From Phyllostachys edulis (lineage: Eukaryota; Streptophyta; Magnoliopsida; Poales; Poaceae): DNA of 64,000 nucleotides. The stretch lies in contig CM070562.1 of assembly GCA_036346405.1 (NCBI GenBank), forward strand, positions 110,520,412-110,584,411, read 5' to 3'. The notes below the pieces were generated by a model. That model searched no databases. It was given only the letters and a program-made list of their open reading frames with translations, and was not told the origin of the DNA. The position numbers were made by a program, and so were the translations under genes. Below, piece by piece: positions 12,814 to 24,560 of this stretch (its first letter is position 1; every line of letters begins with the position of its first letter).

Positions 12814-15450
12814 ATGTCCTTCCATACACTTCGTGCCACGCTTATAGACGAGTTTCGAACCGAGGTCGACCTGGTGCGCGGCAACATTGGGCGTGTCCAA
12901 AACAACTTGGACGGCCTGGGGACAAATTTCCAGAAGCTGTCCGTGATCGTTGACGACAACCACAAGGTACTGCTCGACGCTATTAATAAGCTCACCGCTT
13001 CGATGCAGTTGGGTACACGTGGCGATGCGGGAAGTGTACGCGAATTTGACGAACAGACACATGTACGCGAGGCGGCGCAACAACGCTGTGTTGTTGCTAA
13101 GGTCACGGCGCGTCCCACTGCACAAGGGCGCGACTGTGGCAATGGAGCAGGAGGACGTGGTGCCTACCTGGGCACCAATGATGGCATCCACGATGGTGCC
13201 TATGGAGGCGCACATGACGGCGTCTTTGAGGGTGCATACTATGGTGCCCATGGAGGAGGTCGTGGCAACCGCCACGCTGACGACGACGACGGCGACGAGG
13301 CCATGTTCGACGACTATTTGCCACGCCGTCAACATAATCAGTATGCACGCAATCGTCAGCGCGATTAGGACGTTGATGATCTTGTTGCAAAGCCCAAGTT
13401 CACAATGCCATCCTTTGAGGGTACTACAGAAGTGGAGGTTTATCTTGCATGGGAGCTAAAAGTTGAAAAGCTCTTTCGCATGAACCGCTATTCTGATCAG
13501 CGCAAGTTGGATCTTGCCGTTGCTGCTTTGGATGGATATGCTGCTACATGGTGGGAGCGCTATGTGCAACAGCGTATGGAGCGACATGAGCCACGTTTTG
13601 TTACATGGGACGAGCTTAAGCGACAGATGCGTGCGCACTTTGTACCTACACATTACAGGCGCTCGCTACATGAGAAGCTGATTGGGTTGCGACAGGGATT
13701 GAAATCAGTTGATGAGTATTATAAAGAGATGGAGCAGATTATCATACATGCTGATGTACGTGAGAATGAGGAACAAGCGATGGCTCGCTTTCTTGCTGGG
13801 ATGAATTATGCTATTCGGCGGATTGTTAATCATCATCAATACAACAACATGGTTGAGTTGATGCATCAGGCACGTGAGGCTGAGAAGTAGGTAATTGAAG
13901 ATGCTAAGTATGCTGCACGACAACATTATTCAGCAAGCACGACACCTCCGTGCAGCACGAGACAGCCAGTCAAGCCCGCTCCATCCGGAGGCAATTCAGT
14001 GACGCGTAGTTTAGCACAGAGGAAGACAGATAGTACGCCGTCACCGGCGCGCCGACCACCGGCGCCCGTTGCTAGCGCGGCATCCTCAATGGGTTCTACA
14101 GGTCGGTCACGTGATGTGACATGCTACAAGTGCAAGGGAGTTGGTCATTTTCAGAAAGATTGCCCGAATAATAAAGTTATGATATTTACTGATGATGGGT
14201 ATATTTCAGCTAGTGATGAGGACGATACTACTCCATTTGCTGATTTTGCAGAGGATCCCACACAGGATGAGAGATTGGACTGTCAGCCGGGGTCGCCAGA
14301 TGGAGAGCATATGCTAGTGTGCACACCTCGTGTACTTAGCGTGTCACAAAGCCAGTCTACCGCACAACGGTGTAATTTGTTTCAGTCATGGGCGACAGTT
14401 GGCGGTAAAGTGTGCAAAGTCATAATTGATGGAGAAAGTTGTCATAATCTAGCCAGCAAGGAGATGTGCACAAAATTGGACTTAAAATACTTACCGCATC
14501 CTTATCCTTATCATGTGCAGTGGTTGAGCGATGTGGGTGAGGTGAAAGTCAGTCATATGGTGAAGGTGCACTTTAAGATTGACAAGTATGAGGATACCAT
14601 TGTTTGCGATGTGGTGCCCATGTCAGTTTGTCACTTGCTATTGGGGCGTCTATGGCAATTTGATCGCCATGTTTACCATGATGTGTATATAAACTACTAC
14701 AAGTTTAAGTGGAGTGGCACAGATGTGATTTTATATCCGCTTACACTGACAGAGATAGTTAATGCTGATAAGAAGAAAGTTGAGAGTACACCAAACAGAG
14801 TGATTCCACCTTCGGTGAGTGAGAGCCACAAGCCAAAATTGAGCGGTAAAAAGAAAAGTGAGGGAGAGAAAAGTTTACTAATGTTAGCCACCAAATAAGA
14901 TAAGAGAGTTTTTTGTGAGAATCCCAATTTAGTGCGCTTTGTACTTTTGTACAAAGATGCATTGCTTTCGACTGACGACTTGACGTCTCTTCCTAGTTGT
15001 GTCTCTCATGTTTTGCAGGAAATTAGCGATATCTTTCCGGAAGACGTGGCAATTGATTTGCCACCAATCCGCGGGATAAAGCATCACATTGATTTTATTT
15101 CGGGAGCAATGCTGCCAACCCAACCACACTTTCCGGATCGAGGCAAATTGAAATTGCTGCCACAAGGAGATGGACCTTTCAAAGTGCTTGAGGGGATTAA
15201 CGATAATGCATACAAAATCGAGCTTCCAGAAGATGACTATGGCGTGAGGTCGACATTCAACGTTGCTGATTTATCACCGTTCTTCGGTGCTGATGATCTA
15301 GCGTCGAGGACGATGCCTTTTCAAGAGGGGGAGGATGATGAGGACATCCCTATGACACCTTCTTCTCCTCCACCTAAGGATCATGATATACGCCTCGAGT
15401 TGCCGACAGGACCAATAACAAGAGCACGTGCTAAGAAACTACAATCTTAG
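12814..15450 (+). pseudogene. Gypsy gag-protease-deleted pol reading frame
   Basis: A single frame runs through the whole region, broken by in-frame stops at 13366, 13888 and 14896. In order: a coiled N-terminal part; a Gly/His/Asp-rich spacer; a retrotransposon gag domain (ATWWERYVQQRM, near 13,548); the CCHC knuckle CYKCKGVGHFQKDC at 14122-14163; an aspartic-protease-like motif IIDGESCHN near 14,424; a linker ending HHIDFISGAMLPTQP; then directly the integrase C-terminal motif GDGPFKVLEGINDNAYKIEL near 15,165 and FNVADLSPF. RT, RNase H and the integrase core are absent. It is not functional on its own. Confidence 0.88.
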
Positions 15451-15607
15451 GTGAACTTGCTCCTTAATGAATATGTCATTGATTTTAATGAGAATTTTAT
15501 ACTACCTAAGAACAGTGTTTTACTTGTGCTCAGGTTTGAAGATTCAGCGATGGATGGAGATCAAGAATATGCGGCCGTCATCCAAGGAAGGAAATCAAAT
15601 GAGGAGG

Positions 15608-16256
15608 TGAAGGCGCTGGCCTATGGCCCATTCGGCCAAGGAGGAGAGAGCCAATGTCCATACAACCAAACGAGGGATCAAGGCCCAAGCGGTCAAACAC
15701 AAAGCCCATGTAGAGGAACCAGGAAGGAAGCACAAGCCTACAGCGTGAACAGTAACCGGCCCATGAATAGTGTCGTGCGTAAACAGTAACGAGCTGTAAA
15801 CAGTAGCCGAGCAATAGTAATCGGGCCTGTGAACAGTACCGTGAACAGTAGTCGGTCTGTGAACAGTAAACGGCGGATGAATAGTACCACATGGAAAATT
15901 AGTACCGAATAGTTCTTAGGCCAAGACTATATATTGAGGGGTAGACCCCCATTGTAAAGTAGACCAGTTTATGCATAAGAATTGAAACATAGCTATTGCT
16001 TGTTCTTTCTAAACCAGAGTTCATGCGAGGACTTCTGAGAGATAATTAGGCGATCAATTGTGGGCTTTTCTGCTGGGAATTGAGGGCTTGGCGATCTCCG
16101 CTCGTGGTCTAGCGGCGATCATCCCAGTGCATGTTGGCGAATATCCATAGAGCTGCAAGTCCGTGCACTGGTGCGTGGTGTACAGCTAAGCGTTATCCGT
16201 CATCAAGCACTATTTATCCACGGTTATACTCGAGAAGATCGGGCCACCCCGTATCA
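15608..16256 (+). repeat. Gypsy 3' LTR
   Basis: Second LTR copy, ending GTATCA at 16256. It is about 46 bp shorter than the copy at 10,815 because of internal deletions. The start is inferred as for that copy. Confidence 0.6.
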
Positions 16257-16532
16257 ACAATAGCAAGATTGAGTACTTGTGTACTCAGCAAGACTTATAG
16301 TATATCACAAAAATCATATTAGATGCAAGGCTGTCAAATGTATAGCTCTATTCTACAAGTTCTTTTGCTCAAAGCCAGGTTTATTTGCAATATTCATAAG
16401 TAATAATTTACAATGGAATTTTGAAAGAGCAGTAGTAAGAAAATAAGTACAAGACAGTAAGTAAAGTAATTGAACAAGTAACAACAACACCCACAACCCT
16501 ACTCGGTTGTAAGGAAAAATATAATCAGGTTC

Positions 16533-16660
16533 TGCCATAGAAATGGCACTAACAAATTCATGTTCAACCATAGAAATGGCAGTCCTGCTATAGAAATAGC
16601 AAATCAGTCATAGAGATGATAGTTTCGCTATAGACATAGCAACAAGGCTATAGAAATGGC
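16533..16660. repeat. Array of six mini-hairpins
   Basis: Six successive hairpins share an AGAA-type 4-nt loop. The stems are TGCCAT/ATGGCA, CCAT/ATGG, TGCTAT/ATAGCA, TCAT/ATGA, GCTAT/ATAGC and GCTAT/ATGGC (with one wobble). The stem bases change but pairing is kept. They lie inside the long LTR. Confidence 0.9.
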
Positions 16661-17142
16661 AGTTGACTCAATAAATGAAAACCCCATGTCATTACCCCAA
16701 TCTTTTGGGACAAAACAGTTTGGAAAAACAAAACTACCGCCATACCAGCCGCACTAAGCATGCTCATGACCGCGAGCGCAGCTATTCGAATAGTTTATCA
16801 CTCTGCAGAGGTATACAACTTTACCCATAGTACGTGGTATTCCAGTTGCCTGAAATATCTCTATATTATTGCTCGCTACCGAAGGTAAGCGGCCTAGAGT
16901 TCGCGACGCAGCCTTTACATTATCTAATCATAACCTTGCACTAGCCTTGCAAATCTTTATCCTCATCCGTCGGGATAATAATAATAATGAATATAATAAT
17001 AAAAGTACACATCGAATGAGGAGCCTCACTCACACGGATAGAAACCCGTTGAGTGAGTCCCTCACTTCGCCGGGATAGAAACCCGTCGAAGTGAGGCACC
17101 CGCCGTTGTGTCGGCATGCTAGCCCTTCGGCAATGCGCGCAC

Positions 17143-18688
17143 TGTTGGACCACGGGGTAGGCTACGATAGCTACAGATCAAAAATTTCTACCACGCAAAC
17201 CAGAAAGCTAAGCAAGTAGATGATCACAGATCGTTACCACTAGACGCCAGAGAGCGGCGGAAGAAGGGTTGGAGCACCGTCCAACGTGAAGCTGGTCGAT
17301 GTAGTGGTCGAGTCGATCGTCCAAATCCTCTCACGAAGTCGATCGTCTCCTCCAAAGAACATCTGTAGTTCCTCAGAAGATCACGGATCATCCTCAAGCG
17401 CAATAGTCGCAGAGCGCCTCTCGGTATCCACACGCCCAGGAAGGAACAACCGCTCGTCGGTGTAGTAGCACCAAGTCGCACAGTAGAGCTCTCGTGAAGA
17501 TGGCGGCTAGGGTTTCGTGGTGATTCACGCGTACCTCCCAACAGCCTCATGCATCTCCTTATATAGTGCTTGTGACGGATCCTATCCGAACATGTTTGTC
17601 GAATCGTATTCGTCTTGGTTTGTTCCAACCTGCTAAGTGTGTGACCAGAGGTTCATGCGTGTCGGTTGTGACTCAAAACCCTTCCGATCACGAGTCGTGG
17701 CGGCTCCTAGCGAACATAACGATTCCGAATACACACAAATTATATCGGACGAACCTTAATGCAATATGATCTATGACCGTGTCCTCATCACTTATGACCA
17801 AGTCCTATCTCTATACGCATCGCTGTGTTTGGTCACGACTAGTTCGTAAGTCCCACGACTGAATTACGACCACCTCAGGACTACGTTCGACCAAAGGTAC
17901 GACCACTCGATTCCATACGACCAATCAGAATCGTCGAACTAAGCGACCTACTCATGTATACTCCTTTGCCTCACGATGTCCGGTTGAACTCTGTGAGATG
18001 TTGTGTCATCCATGGACTGCTCAATACTTTCTCGATCGAGTGTCGACATTTCACGTGGTCGAACACTTCGACTACTAGTGGCATGGCCATGCACTTTCTT
18101 TATCCGACCACAACGAGGGCCCAGACATCTCTCTGTTATGTTAGGAGGAGCAAATCCCATATCCCACCAATCACATTTCTCGCATGTTTCATAGTATACC
18201 CGAAAGCTACCTTTATAACTACCCGCCATTCTGATGTAGCGTTTGGCAACCCCTAAGAGTGCTATTACATATGTAGAAAACCATGCCGATCTCAGTCTAA
18301 GAATTATACATCAACATTGCTTGAGACCAACTAACAACACATAGAATCATAACAATCTCAATAGTGTCTCAAGGTGGGTCTAATCCAACATCATGTTCTC
18401 TAACATGTGTCCATATTATTGGTTTGATATCTCCATATCCATGACCCATGAAACATAGTCATCAACCAATACATATGCTAGTCTATTCATGTGTGTCCTT
18501 ATATGTTTCCGACCAGGGATCGTATAAGAATAATTATCGCAAAAATATAGAGTTTCACAATCAAGTCACATACTTGATAATCAGTATTAACAATATTATT
18601 CTTGGAACAAGATAACATTTTATCCAATATTATGAACATAAGAAAATATAATCATTTTTATGATTGCCTCTAAGGCATATTTCCAACA
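17143..18688 (-). mobile_element. Ty1/copia solo LTR
   Basis: On the minus strand it starts TGTTGGAAATATGCC and ends GTGGTCCAACA, with a TGTTGG/CCAACA terminal inverted repeat. A perfect 5-bp direct repeat CGCAC flanks it (17138-17142 and 18689-18693). A TATA-like TATATAAGG lies near 17,560 on the minus strand. TACGACC-type words recur at 17,800-17,960. There is no internal domain, as expected after recombination between two LTRs. Confidence 0.92.
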
Positions 18689-19552
18689 CGCACTACTTAT
18701 GCCTAGTGTCGTGCAATGCTAAGATTTTGATAACTTAGTTAGCTACGGCTATCCCATACTAGCACATATGGTTGTACGATTAGGTCGTAGTCCCGGATTT
18801 GCTGGTTTTAGTCCTTAATCGACTACAGGCGAGATCTCCACCCTATCTACTAGTGAGTTACAATGACCACTCTTTCAGAATACAACATAACTCGCCTGTG
18901 TCTAAAAACTAAAGTTTTTCATGCTATTTTCATATAAAATAATAGAGGTATCTCCTCTGGATATTTTTCAAAATAATCCCAAACTCGCAAATTAACATAT
19001 TGTCCTTTAATCAATTTTCAGAAATTCTATTGCTCTAGTTGCATTTGTACGACAATCGTACAAAAAAAATTCCCAATTGACATTATCTATTGTCTAACCC
19101 ATATTATAAAGGTTAAAATAGTAAGGGATCAATATTTCAAGGAGACATATGTAGCAAGTAGGATTTACAACTACCAATTTCCGGATAATAGCATTTTCAT
19201 ACAAGAAATACACACATGCATGATAGGATTTACAAAACAAAGTACAATAATTAAAATACTAGGATCAACATGATCAAAGGGGGTGCTTGCCTTGCTCTTG
19301 ATGTCCTAGAAATATGGTAGATTGATCGTCACAAAAATAACCCGAATAATCGACGTCTAAAAAGAGTTAGAAACGAATTAAATAACATTCAACAAAATAA
19401 ACAGCAACTAAAAATAAATATTTTTACAAAAATAGGTAGATTATGATTTTAGACGAATTTAGAGACAAATTTCATTTAATTTGGAGTTTCCTAGCAGAAG
19501 TTATTAAGATTTTAATTTGATTCGGCTAAGGAAATTAAATAAAATTGAGAAA

Positions 19553-19649
19553 TACGCTTTCCAATGGAGAAAGCGTAATCCCGCGCATTTCTAAAGAGGT
19601 TTACGCCTTCCAAAAAGGAAAATGTATTCTCCTCATAACTGAAGGCGTA
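19553..19649. repeat. Pair of covarying hairpins
   Basis: TACGCTTTC (19553-19561) pairs with GAAAGCGTA (19569-19577), and TACGCCTTC (19602-19610) pairs with GAAGGCGTA (19641-19649). The two stems differ by one base pair changed on both arms. Confidence 0.85.
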
Positions 19650-21729
19650 CTTTCTATTTTTCATTTGATTTTCGGTTAAACTGACATGTGGGGTCCACTG
19701 TCAGTGAAAGGGTCTACGAGCACACTGAATAGACCAACGGTCTATACGCGTGGCGCACGGGTTCAAGGATGATTGTATTGTGTACTTAAGCTGTGGGGCC
19801 CGCATGTCATAGAATCTATTAAGAAAACGTTTTGATTTAAGTTTTCTTTTAGATTAATGACTCGGTCCCACACGTCAGTGATTCATTAGAACTAACTAAG
19901 GAGTTAAAGATTGGATTAGCCCTAATGGTTGTAATTAGACATGATGATGACGAGCTACAGTGCTTGTCATCGCAGTCGCGGCTTGATGGCGTGAGCACCG
20001 TGGTGACTCGCGCAAGCGATCTGAAGCTTGACGGCCATGAAAGTGCCAAAATGGAACATGTGCACTAACGCCAAGACTCACGGCATCAACCAACGGTGTG
20101 GCTTGAGGTGGCTCAACGCGGTGGCACGTCGGTGACGAGCAGAGGAGTTGCTATGGCAAAAGATAACAATGCAAATGAGCAACGCTCTCGGCTAATGAGG
20201 GCGCGCATGAGCCTCTACGTGCTACCAGGAGCATACCGGAAGGACGCGGAGGGGTTGAGGTGGTCGGAGATGGGTTGGCGACGGTGAGTTGTTGTTCCGG
20301 CCGGAGACGAGGAAGACGACTCAATTCAGGAGCTCCTGTGATTCAAAGATCGAATTGAGTGAGGGGAAAGAACACTAGTGCTCTGGAACACAAAGTGATG
20401 CAATAGAAATGACTAGGAACCCTTCAGTTTGCTGGCAATGGAGGCGGTGGCGCACGACCGATTTAGGGTTTCTACTTTTGGAGCTCTAGAGCTCGATTAA
20501 GTGGATGAGAGGAGGAGTGAGTGGGCGCAATGGCTTAGAAAAGATGAGATGCAGCTCGGGGTGACCTTTATATAGGCGGAGGGGCGGAGATGAACGAGGT
20601 GGAGCTCGGGCAGCCATGGGCAATCTGGCGGAGCTTCACAATGTTGTATGGGCAGGGATGGGCTTCAGCCGGGCAGGAGTGGGTGTGAAGGCGACCGGGG
20701 AGGTGACGCGAAGTTAGTGGAGGTGGTTGACAGTTAAAAACCGGTGGCGGTGAGATGAAACGGTCCGATCAAGATCTGACGGTGCGCACGCGTGCTTGCT
20801 TCGACTGTCCGATCGAAATTGAGCGGCCAGATTGTGCGTTTGTTCGGATGGTCTGAATGACCCATTTGATCTGGACGCTTGATTTCAAATCCAACGGCCC
20901 AAAAACACTTTGCGCTATTTCGGACCTGGTCCGATCGGGGAGTTGGTTGGGTTCAACCGGGAGGTTTGGGTTCGGACCCAAGGAACAGTGCGGGTTGGTT
21001 TTTAGAAAACAAAAGGTAAGTCCTGGGGGAATTTTTAGATAGAGTTGCACAACTCCAAAAATTCTGAAATTTTTACAGAAGGTTTCTGACTCTAAGATTA
21101 ATCTAGTATAAAATTTTCAGAGATTTTCATGTATTGCATTTTTCTCTAAAAATTTCTCAAGGTTCTGTCTTAGGGTTTTACTAAGGATCTAATTGATTTG
21201 ACTAGCCCTTTTAACCTAGCAAATAAAATCTAAAAGTTATAACATTTTTCAGAGAAGTTATTAGGATGATCCGTCCATCGTACGGTCAACGCCAGCCGGT
21301 CCGCGCCCGCTACAATTCGCAAATCTGAACATACTTATGTCAGCGTCTGTCACATAGCCGGCGGAGCTGGCGCTTGCATGCACCCCACCCCAGCCTGTCC
21401 GTCCGGCCTCTCCACGCGCGGAACTTACTGAATTTAATTACTGCAGGTCTGCATCTGACGACCACCAACGCACGTCGTGCTCTCTCTCGAACTGCAGTCG
21501 ACGTACACAGAGACGTTCATGTAACGTACTTGGACGGAGTATCAATATGCTGTATGCATCCATGCAAGGAGCTCCACGAAGAGCCAGAATCTCTTCTTCT
21601 CTGTCGGTCTTCTTGTTCGATCGGTGACCTGACCCGACGCCGGGACCATTAATTATTTCTTCAAATAGATAAAAAGAACAGAGAAATCCAATATGATGCG
21701 CTGCCTGCCGGGCGCGTTAACTCAGAAGA

Positions 21730-22090
21730 ACAAGCAGGTAAATATCGCAAAGAACCAGCAAGAGACTTAGAAAAGTCATATACAAAGACTCTACCAACTC
21801 AAGAAATGTTAAATACTAGCTCACCAATAGAATCAAGCACCCTACAAGTATTCTTCTTGAATTTAATCTCATAACCATCATTAATAAGCTGAGAGACTGA
21901 GAGCAGATTATATCTTAGTTTGTTCACAAGAGTAACGTCATTCAAGATGAAGTTGTCATTCATCCTGATTGAGCCAGTTGTCGATGATCGAAACAAAGGG
22001 CCCCTTATCGAGCTTATAGGGAAATAAAATATGAGAGCACGATCGAAATAGAGACATTTATTATCGTAGACACTGTGAGAGTTTTTATAA
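21730..22090 (-). pseudogene. Copia pol remnant (protease/pre-integrase region)
   Basis: The minus strand encodes LVNKLRYNLLSVSQLINDG and a following segment ending SIGELVFNIS, the GAG-pre-integrase motif of Ty1/copia polyproteins. Stops interrupt it. Together with 23,193-23,590 it forms one copia remnant split by a later MULE insertion. Confidence 0.75.
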
Positions 22091-22093
22091 GGA

Positions 22094-23192
22094 GATAATT
22101 GCATTGTAACTCCCTAAACTTTGAGGTTGTACCACTTTACTTTCTAAACTTGTATTTTACTTTTCCGGCCCCCTAAACTTGTCTCTGTTTGCACCATAGG
22201 TCCTTTCATTCGTTAGTTGACGAAATAGGCTGATAATTGCATTGTAACCCCCTCCAAACTTGTGAGGTTGTACCACTTTACTCCCTGAACTTGCATTTTA
22301 CTTTTTCGGCTCTCTAAAGTTGTCCTCGTTTGCACCGCAGGTCCTTTCCTCCGTTTGCTAACAGAAAACACTGAGCTGGCGCACGACATCGTAGAGGTGG
22401 CATCTGTGGCTGCCCCTTCATTCAACCCCGACGACACACATGGCCACTGTGCCGGCTGTGCCAGCCCGCCATGTGGTCATCTGTGGAGGCGGCGGCGTTG
22501 GCGCTTGCACGGTCTATTTCCTCTCCACCCACCCCGCCTTCTCTACCGTCCCAACCCTCGTCTAGAAGTCCTCCCTCGCCTGCGCCGCCTCTGGCAAGGC
22601 CGGTGGCTTCCTCTTCCTTCTCCACGACCTTAGGGGAGAAGATGAGCAGCGGTGTCGTAGGTGAAGATGCATAGCGGCGCGCTGGGCGATAGCGAGGCGG
22701 AGGCAGACGGCGACAGTTCGGCCAAGTTTCGACGAGGAAGAAGGGAGCACGGGGTAGAACGCGGCGGCGTGAAGCTAGAGAGATGGATAAAGAGGGGAGA
22801 GGCTCACCAGTACTGGCGGTGAATTGTGACGACAAAGACTTGCGGCCGGTGTGGAGGAACACATGCATGATCTCCACGATGACTGCGGTTCGGTTTCAAA
22901 GGACACCAAGTCAGCCTATTTCGTCAACTAACTGAGAATATGACCTGCGGTGCAAACAGGACAAGTTTAGGGGGGGCCAAGAAAGTAAAATACAAGTTCA
23001 GGTAGTAAAGTGGTACAACCTCACAAGTTTAGAGAGTTACAGTGCAATTATCAGCCTACTTTGTCAACTAGCGGAGGAAAGGACCTGCGGTGCAAACGGG
23101 GACAAGTTTAGGGGGGCGAGAAAGTAAAATACAAGTTCAAGGAGTAAAGTGGTACAACCTCACAAGTTTAGGGAGCTACAGTGCATTCTCCT
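22094..23192. mobile_element. Pack-MULE-like element with tandemly doubled terminal repeats
   Basis: Each end carries two tandem copies of an approximately 137-bp repeat (22094-22230 and 22231-22366 at left; about 22,905-23,048 and 23,049-23,192 at right), and the right pair is inverted relative to the left. The repeats contain GGTTGTACCACTTTACT and TTTGCACCGCAGGTCC. A captured gene fragment lies between them. The exact ends and the expected 9-bp target duplication were not resolved. Confidence 0.7.
22440..22640 (+). pseudogene. Captured fragment of an FAD-dependent oxidoreductase gene
   Basis: The frame starting at ATG 22440 reads RHVVICGGGGVGACTVYFL, a GxGxxG dinucleotide-binding motif as in plant FAD-dependent oxidoreductase (DAO-like) proteins, and continues with ACAASGKAGGF, also typical of that family. 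An in-frame TAG at 22563-22565 stands where the family usually has Glu of the V-E-K motif after the second strand. Only the N-terminal FAD-binding part is present. It sits between the doubled terminal repeats, so I infer capture by a MULE. Confidence 0.65.
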
Positions 23193-23590
23193 CTTTGTAG
23201 TTGCCCTTGCCTCTTATCTTGGAATAGTTTACCCGAATGTGGATTAGTTCGTCACACTTGTAACAAGTCACTGGACTATCCTCTTCTTGTTCTTCACATT
23301 GTTATAGGTTTGGGTCAATTTTCTAGCTAAGAGGGCTAACTCTAGCTCGGGAATGGACTCAAGTTCCTTTTTACTGATTGCAGAAAGACATGCAAAAGAG
23401 CAACTTGAAGACTCAAGAGAACCACTATAAAAAGATTTCCTCTAGGGATCAGCTACCAATACCATATTTTTCTTCTTTGTCTTGCCAATCTGTTTAATCT
23501 CATGAGTCTTGAGCTTGCTATATAGCAACTCCAAGGTGAGATCGTTCATGTTGACATTCTCCTCAATAGCGGTAGCTTTCATTTATCACT
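23193..23590 (-). pseudogene. Copia gag remnant
   Basis: The minus strand encodes NMNDLTLELLYSKLKTHE and ELESIPELELALLARKL, typical of copia gag, followed by a damaged zinc knuckle starting CYKCDE whose last Cys has become Tyr. Several stops are present. Confidence 0.65.
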
Positions 23591-23627
23591 CATTGGAGTT
23601 TATGGAGTACTTGAAAGGGATTATTGA

Positions 23628-23752
23628 AGATGTGCCATTAAGTTCATGTGCAATTGCCAAAATACCACTCCATGTCTCACTGACATGTGGCCCACATGTC
23701 AGTGAGACATGGAGTGGTATTTTGGCAATTACACATGAACTGGTGTGGCAAA
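23628..23752. mobile_element. Perfect foldback MITE
   Basis: Arms of about 50 bp centred on 23,691 are nearly perfect inverted repeats (for example CACTCCATGTCTCACTGACA on the left). Nearly the whole element is arm, which suggests recent insertion or a small-RNA-type hairpin source. Confidence 0.85.
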
Positions 23753-24229
23753 TATTTGGCAGTGGCTGGGGATATTTTTGCAATAGAGGTGGTAAAGCAA
23801 ACTGGATGCAAATACACGGGAATTACTCTGTCTGAAGACTGAAGAGCAGCTTAAATATTCCAAAAGAAAAGTGAAAGAAGCTGGTTTAGAGATTAGTCTA
23901 CAATATCTTTCCTGTTTCAGCATAATCGAATTACGTATATAATTATTCAAGTTCTTCATAATCGAGAAAAATAACCAATAGTTCTTGCAAGTCACAAGTC
24001 CGTCTCTGTTAGTACTTCAGGTGACAAACCATTCTTTTGCTTGTTAGAAAATGCACAACAAACAGAGAATATAATCAAGAACACATGAGATACAGATATA
24101 ACGTGGAAAACCAAAATCGAGAAGAAAAAAACCATGGGCGTATAAAGGTGACATCAACTGTGAGGAGTGTTACAGGTAGGGAATTTCACAGTGAGGTGTC
24201 AACCAATCCCGTGCAACTACAAAGGGTCG

Positions 24230-24560
24230 CATATGACGTTATTCGTCATACGCATGTACGACGACCCGACTGCCCCTTCCTCCACCGTGCTCGGCCACCC
24301 CCTCTTCCTCCGCACTCAACCTCCTCCTTTGTGCCTAGCACCATCGCGCCACTTCCTTCTCCTCCGCACCCGCCACGCCTCCTCCTCCCGTGTCGTCCGC
24401 GCCTCCTTCGACTCCTTCGAGCGCCCACCAGCTCCCACCAGCCCTCGTGCCAGCCCCACCCGCGCCGCCTCCGCCTGGCCGTGGCCCTACCGCGGCGCCC
24501 GCCCGGCCGTCATCGTACGTCATAGCGTTACAGCGTTACGATGAAAATCATCGTGTGTAG
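24230..24560. other. GC-rich coding-like block with palindromic edges
   Basis: A CCTCC-rich block bordered by CGTCATACG-type and CGTACGTCAT-type palindromic words. Open frames exist on both strands and look like a transit-peptide type or captured exon, but nothing is recognisable. Confidence 0.3.

Larger units (their letters stand above)
10815..16256 (+). mobile_element. Internally deleted Ty3/gypsy element
   Basis: Two LTRs flank an internal region with a primer site, gag, protease and a deleted pol. The integrase C-terminus follows immediately after the start of the RT region, so the catalytic RT, RNase H and integrase core are gone and the element is non-autonomous. A further truncated internal copy lies just upstream, so the array reads internal-LTR-internal-LTR. 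The left target duplication is lost. Confidence 0.85.
16257..21270 (-). mobile_element. Long LTR of the 28,566-type family, - strand, nested
   Basis: On the minus strand this carries the family landmarks: TTGCTGAGTAC with GTACTCA near 16,268-16,296 and CTATTCGAATAG with CTCTGCAGAGG near 16,779-16,812. A minus-strand TATA (CCTATATAAAGG, near 20,570) suggests transcription on the minus strand. It is split by a copia solo LTR and abutted by the gypsy 3' LTR. The outer end near 21,270 is uncertain because no TGTAACATCCC-type terminus is clear. Confidence 0.5.

Noticed and set aside
12413..12847. 144-codon open frame before gag
   Set aside because: Lies in the gypsy leader and overlaps the gag start in another frame; no domain.
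13780..13977. Second gag gene separate from the frame at 12,814
   Set aside because: It is the same frame interrupted by stop codons, so it is one broken reading frame.
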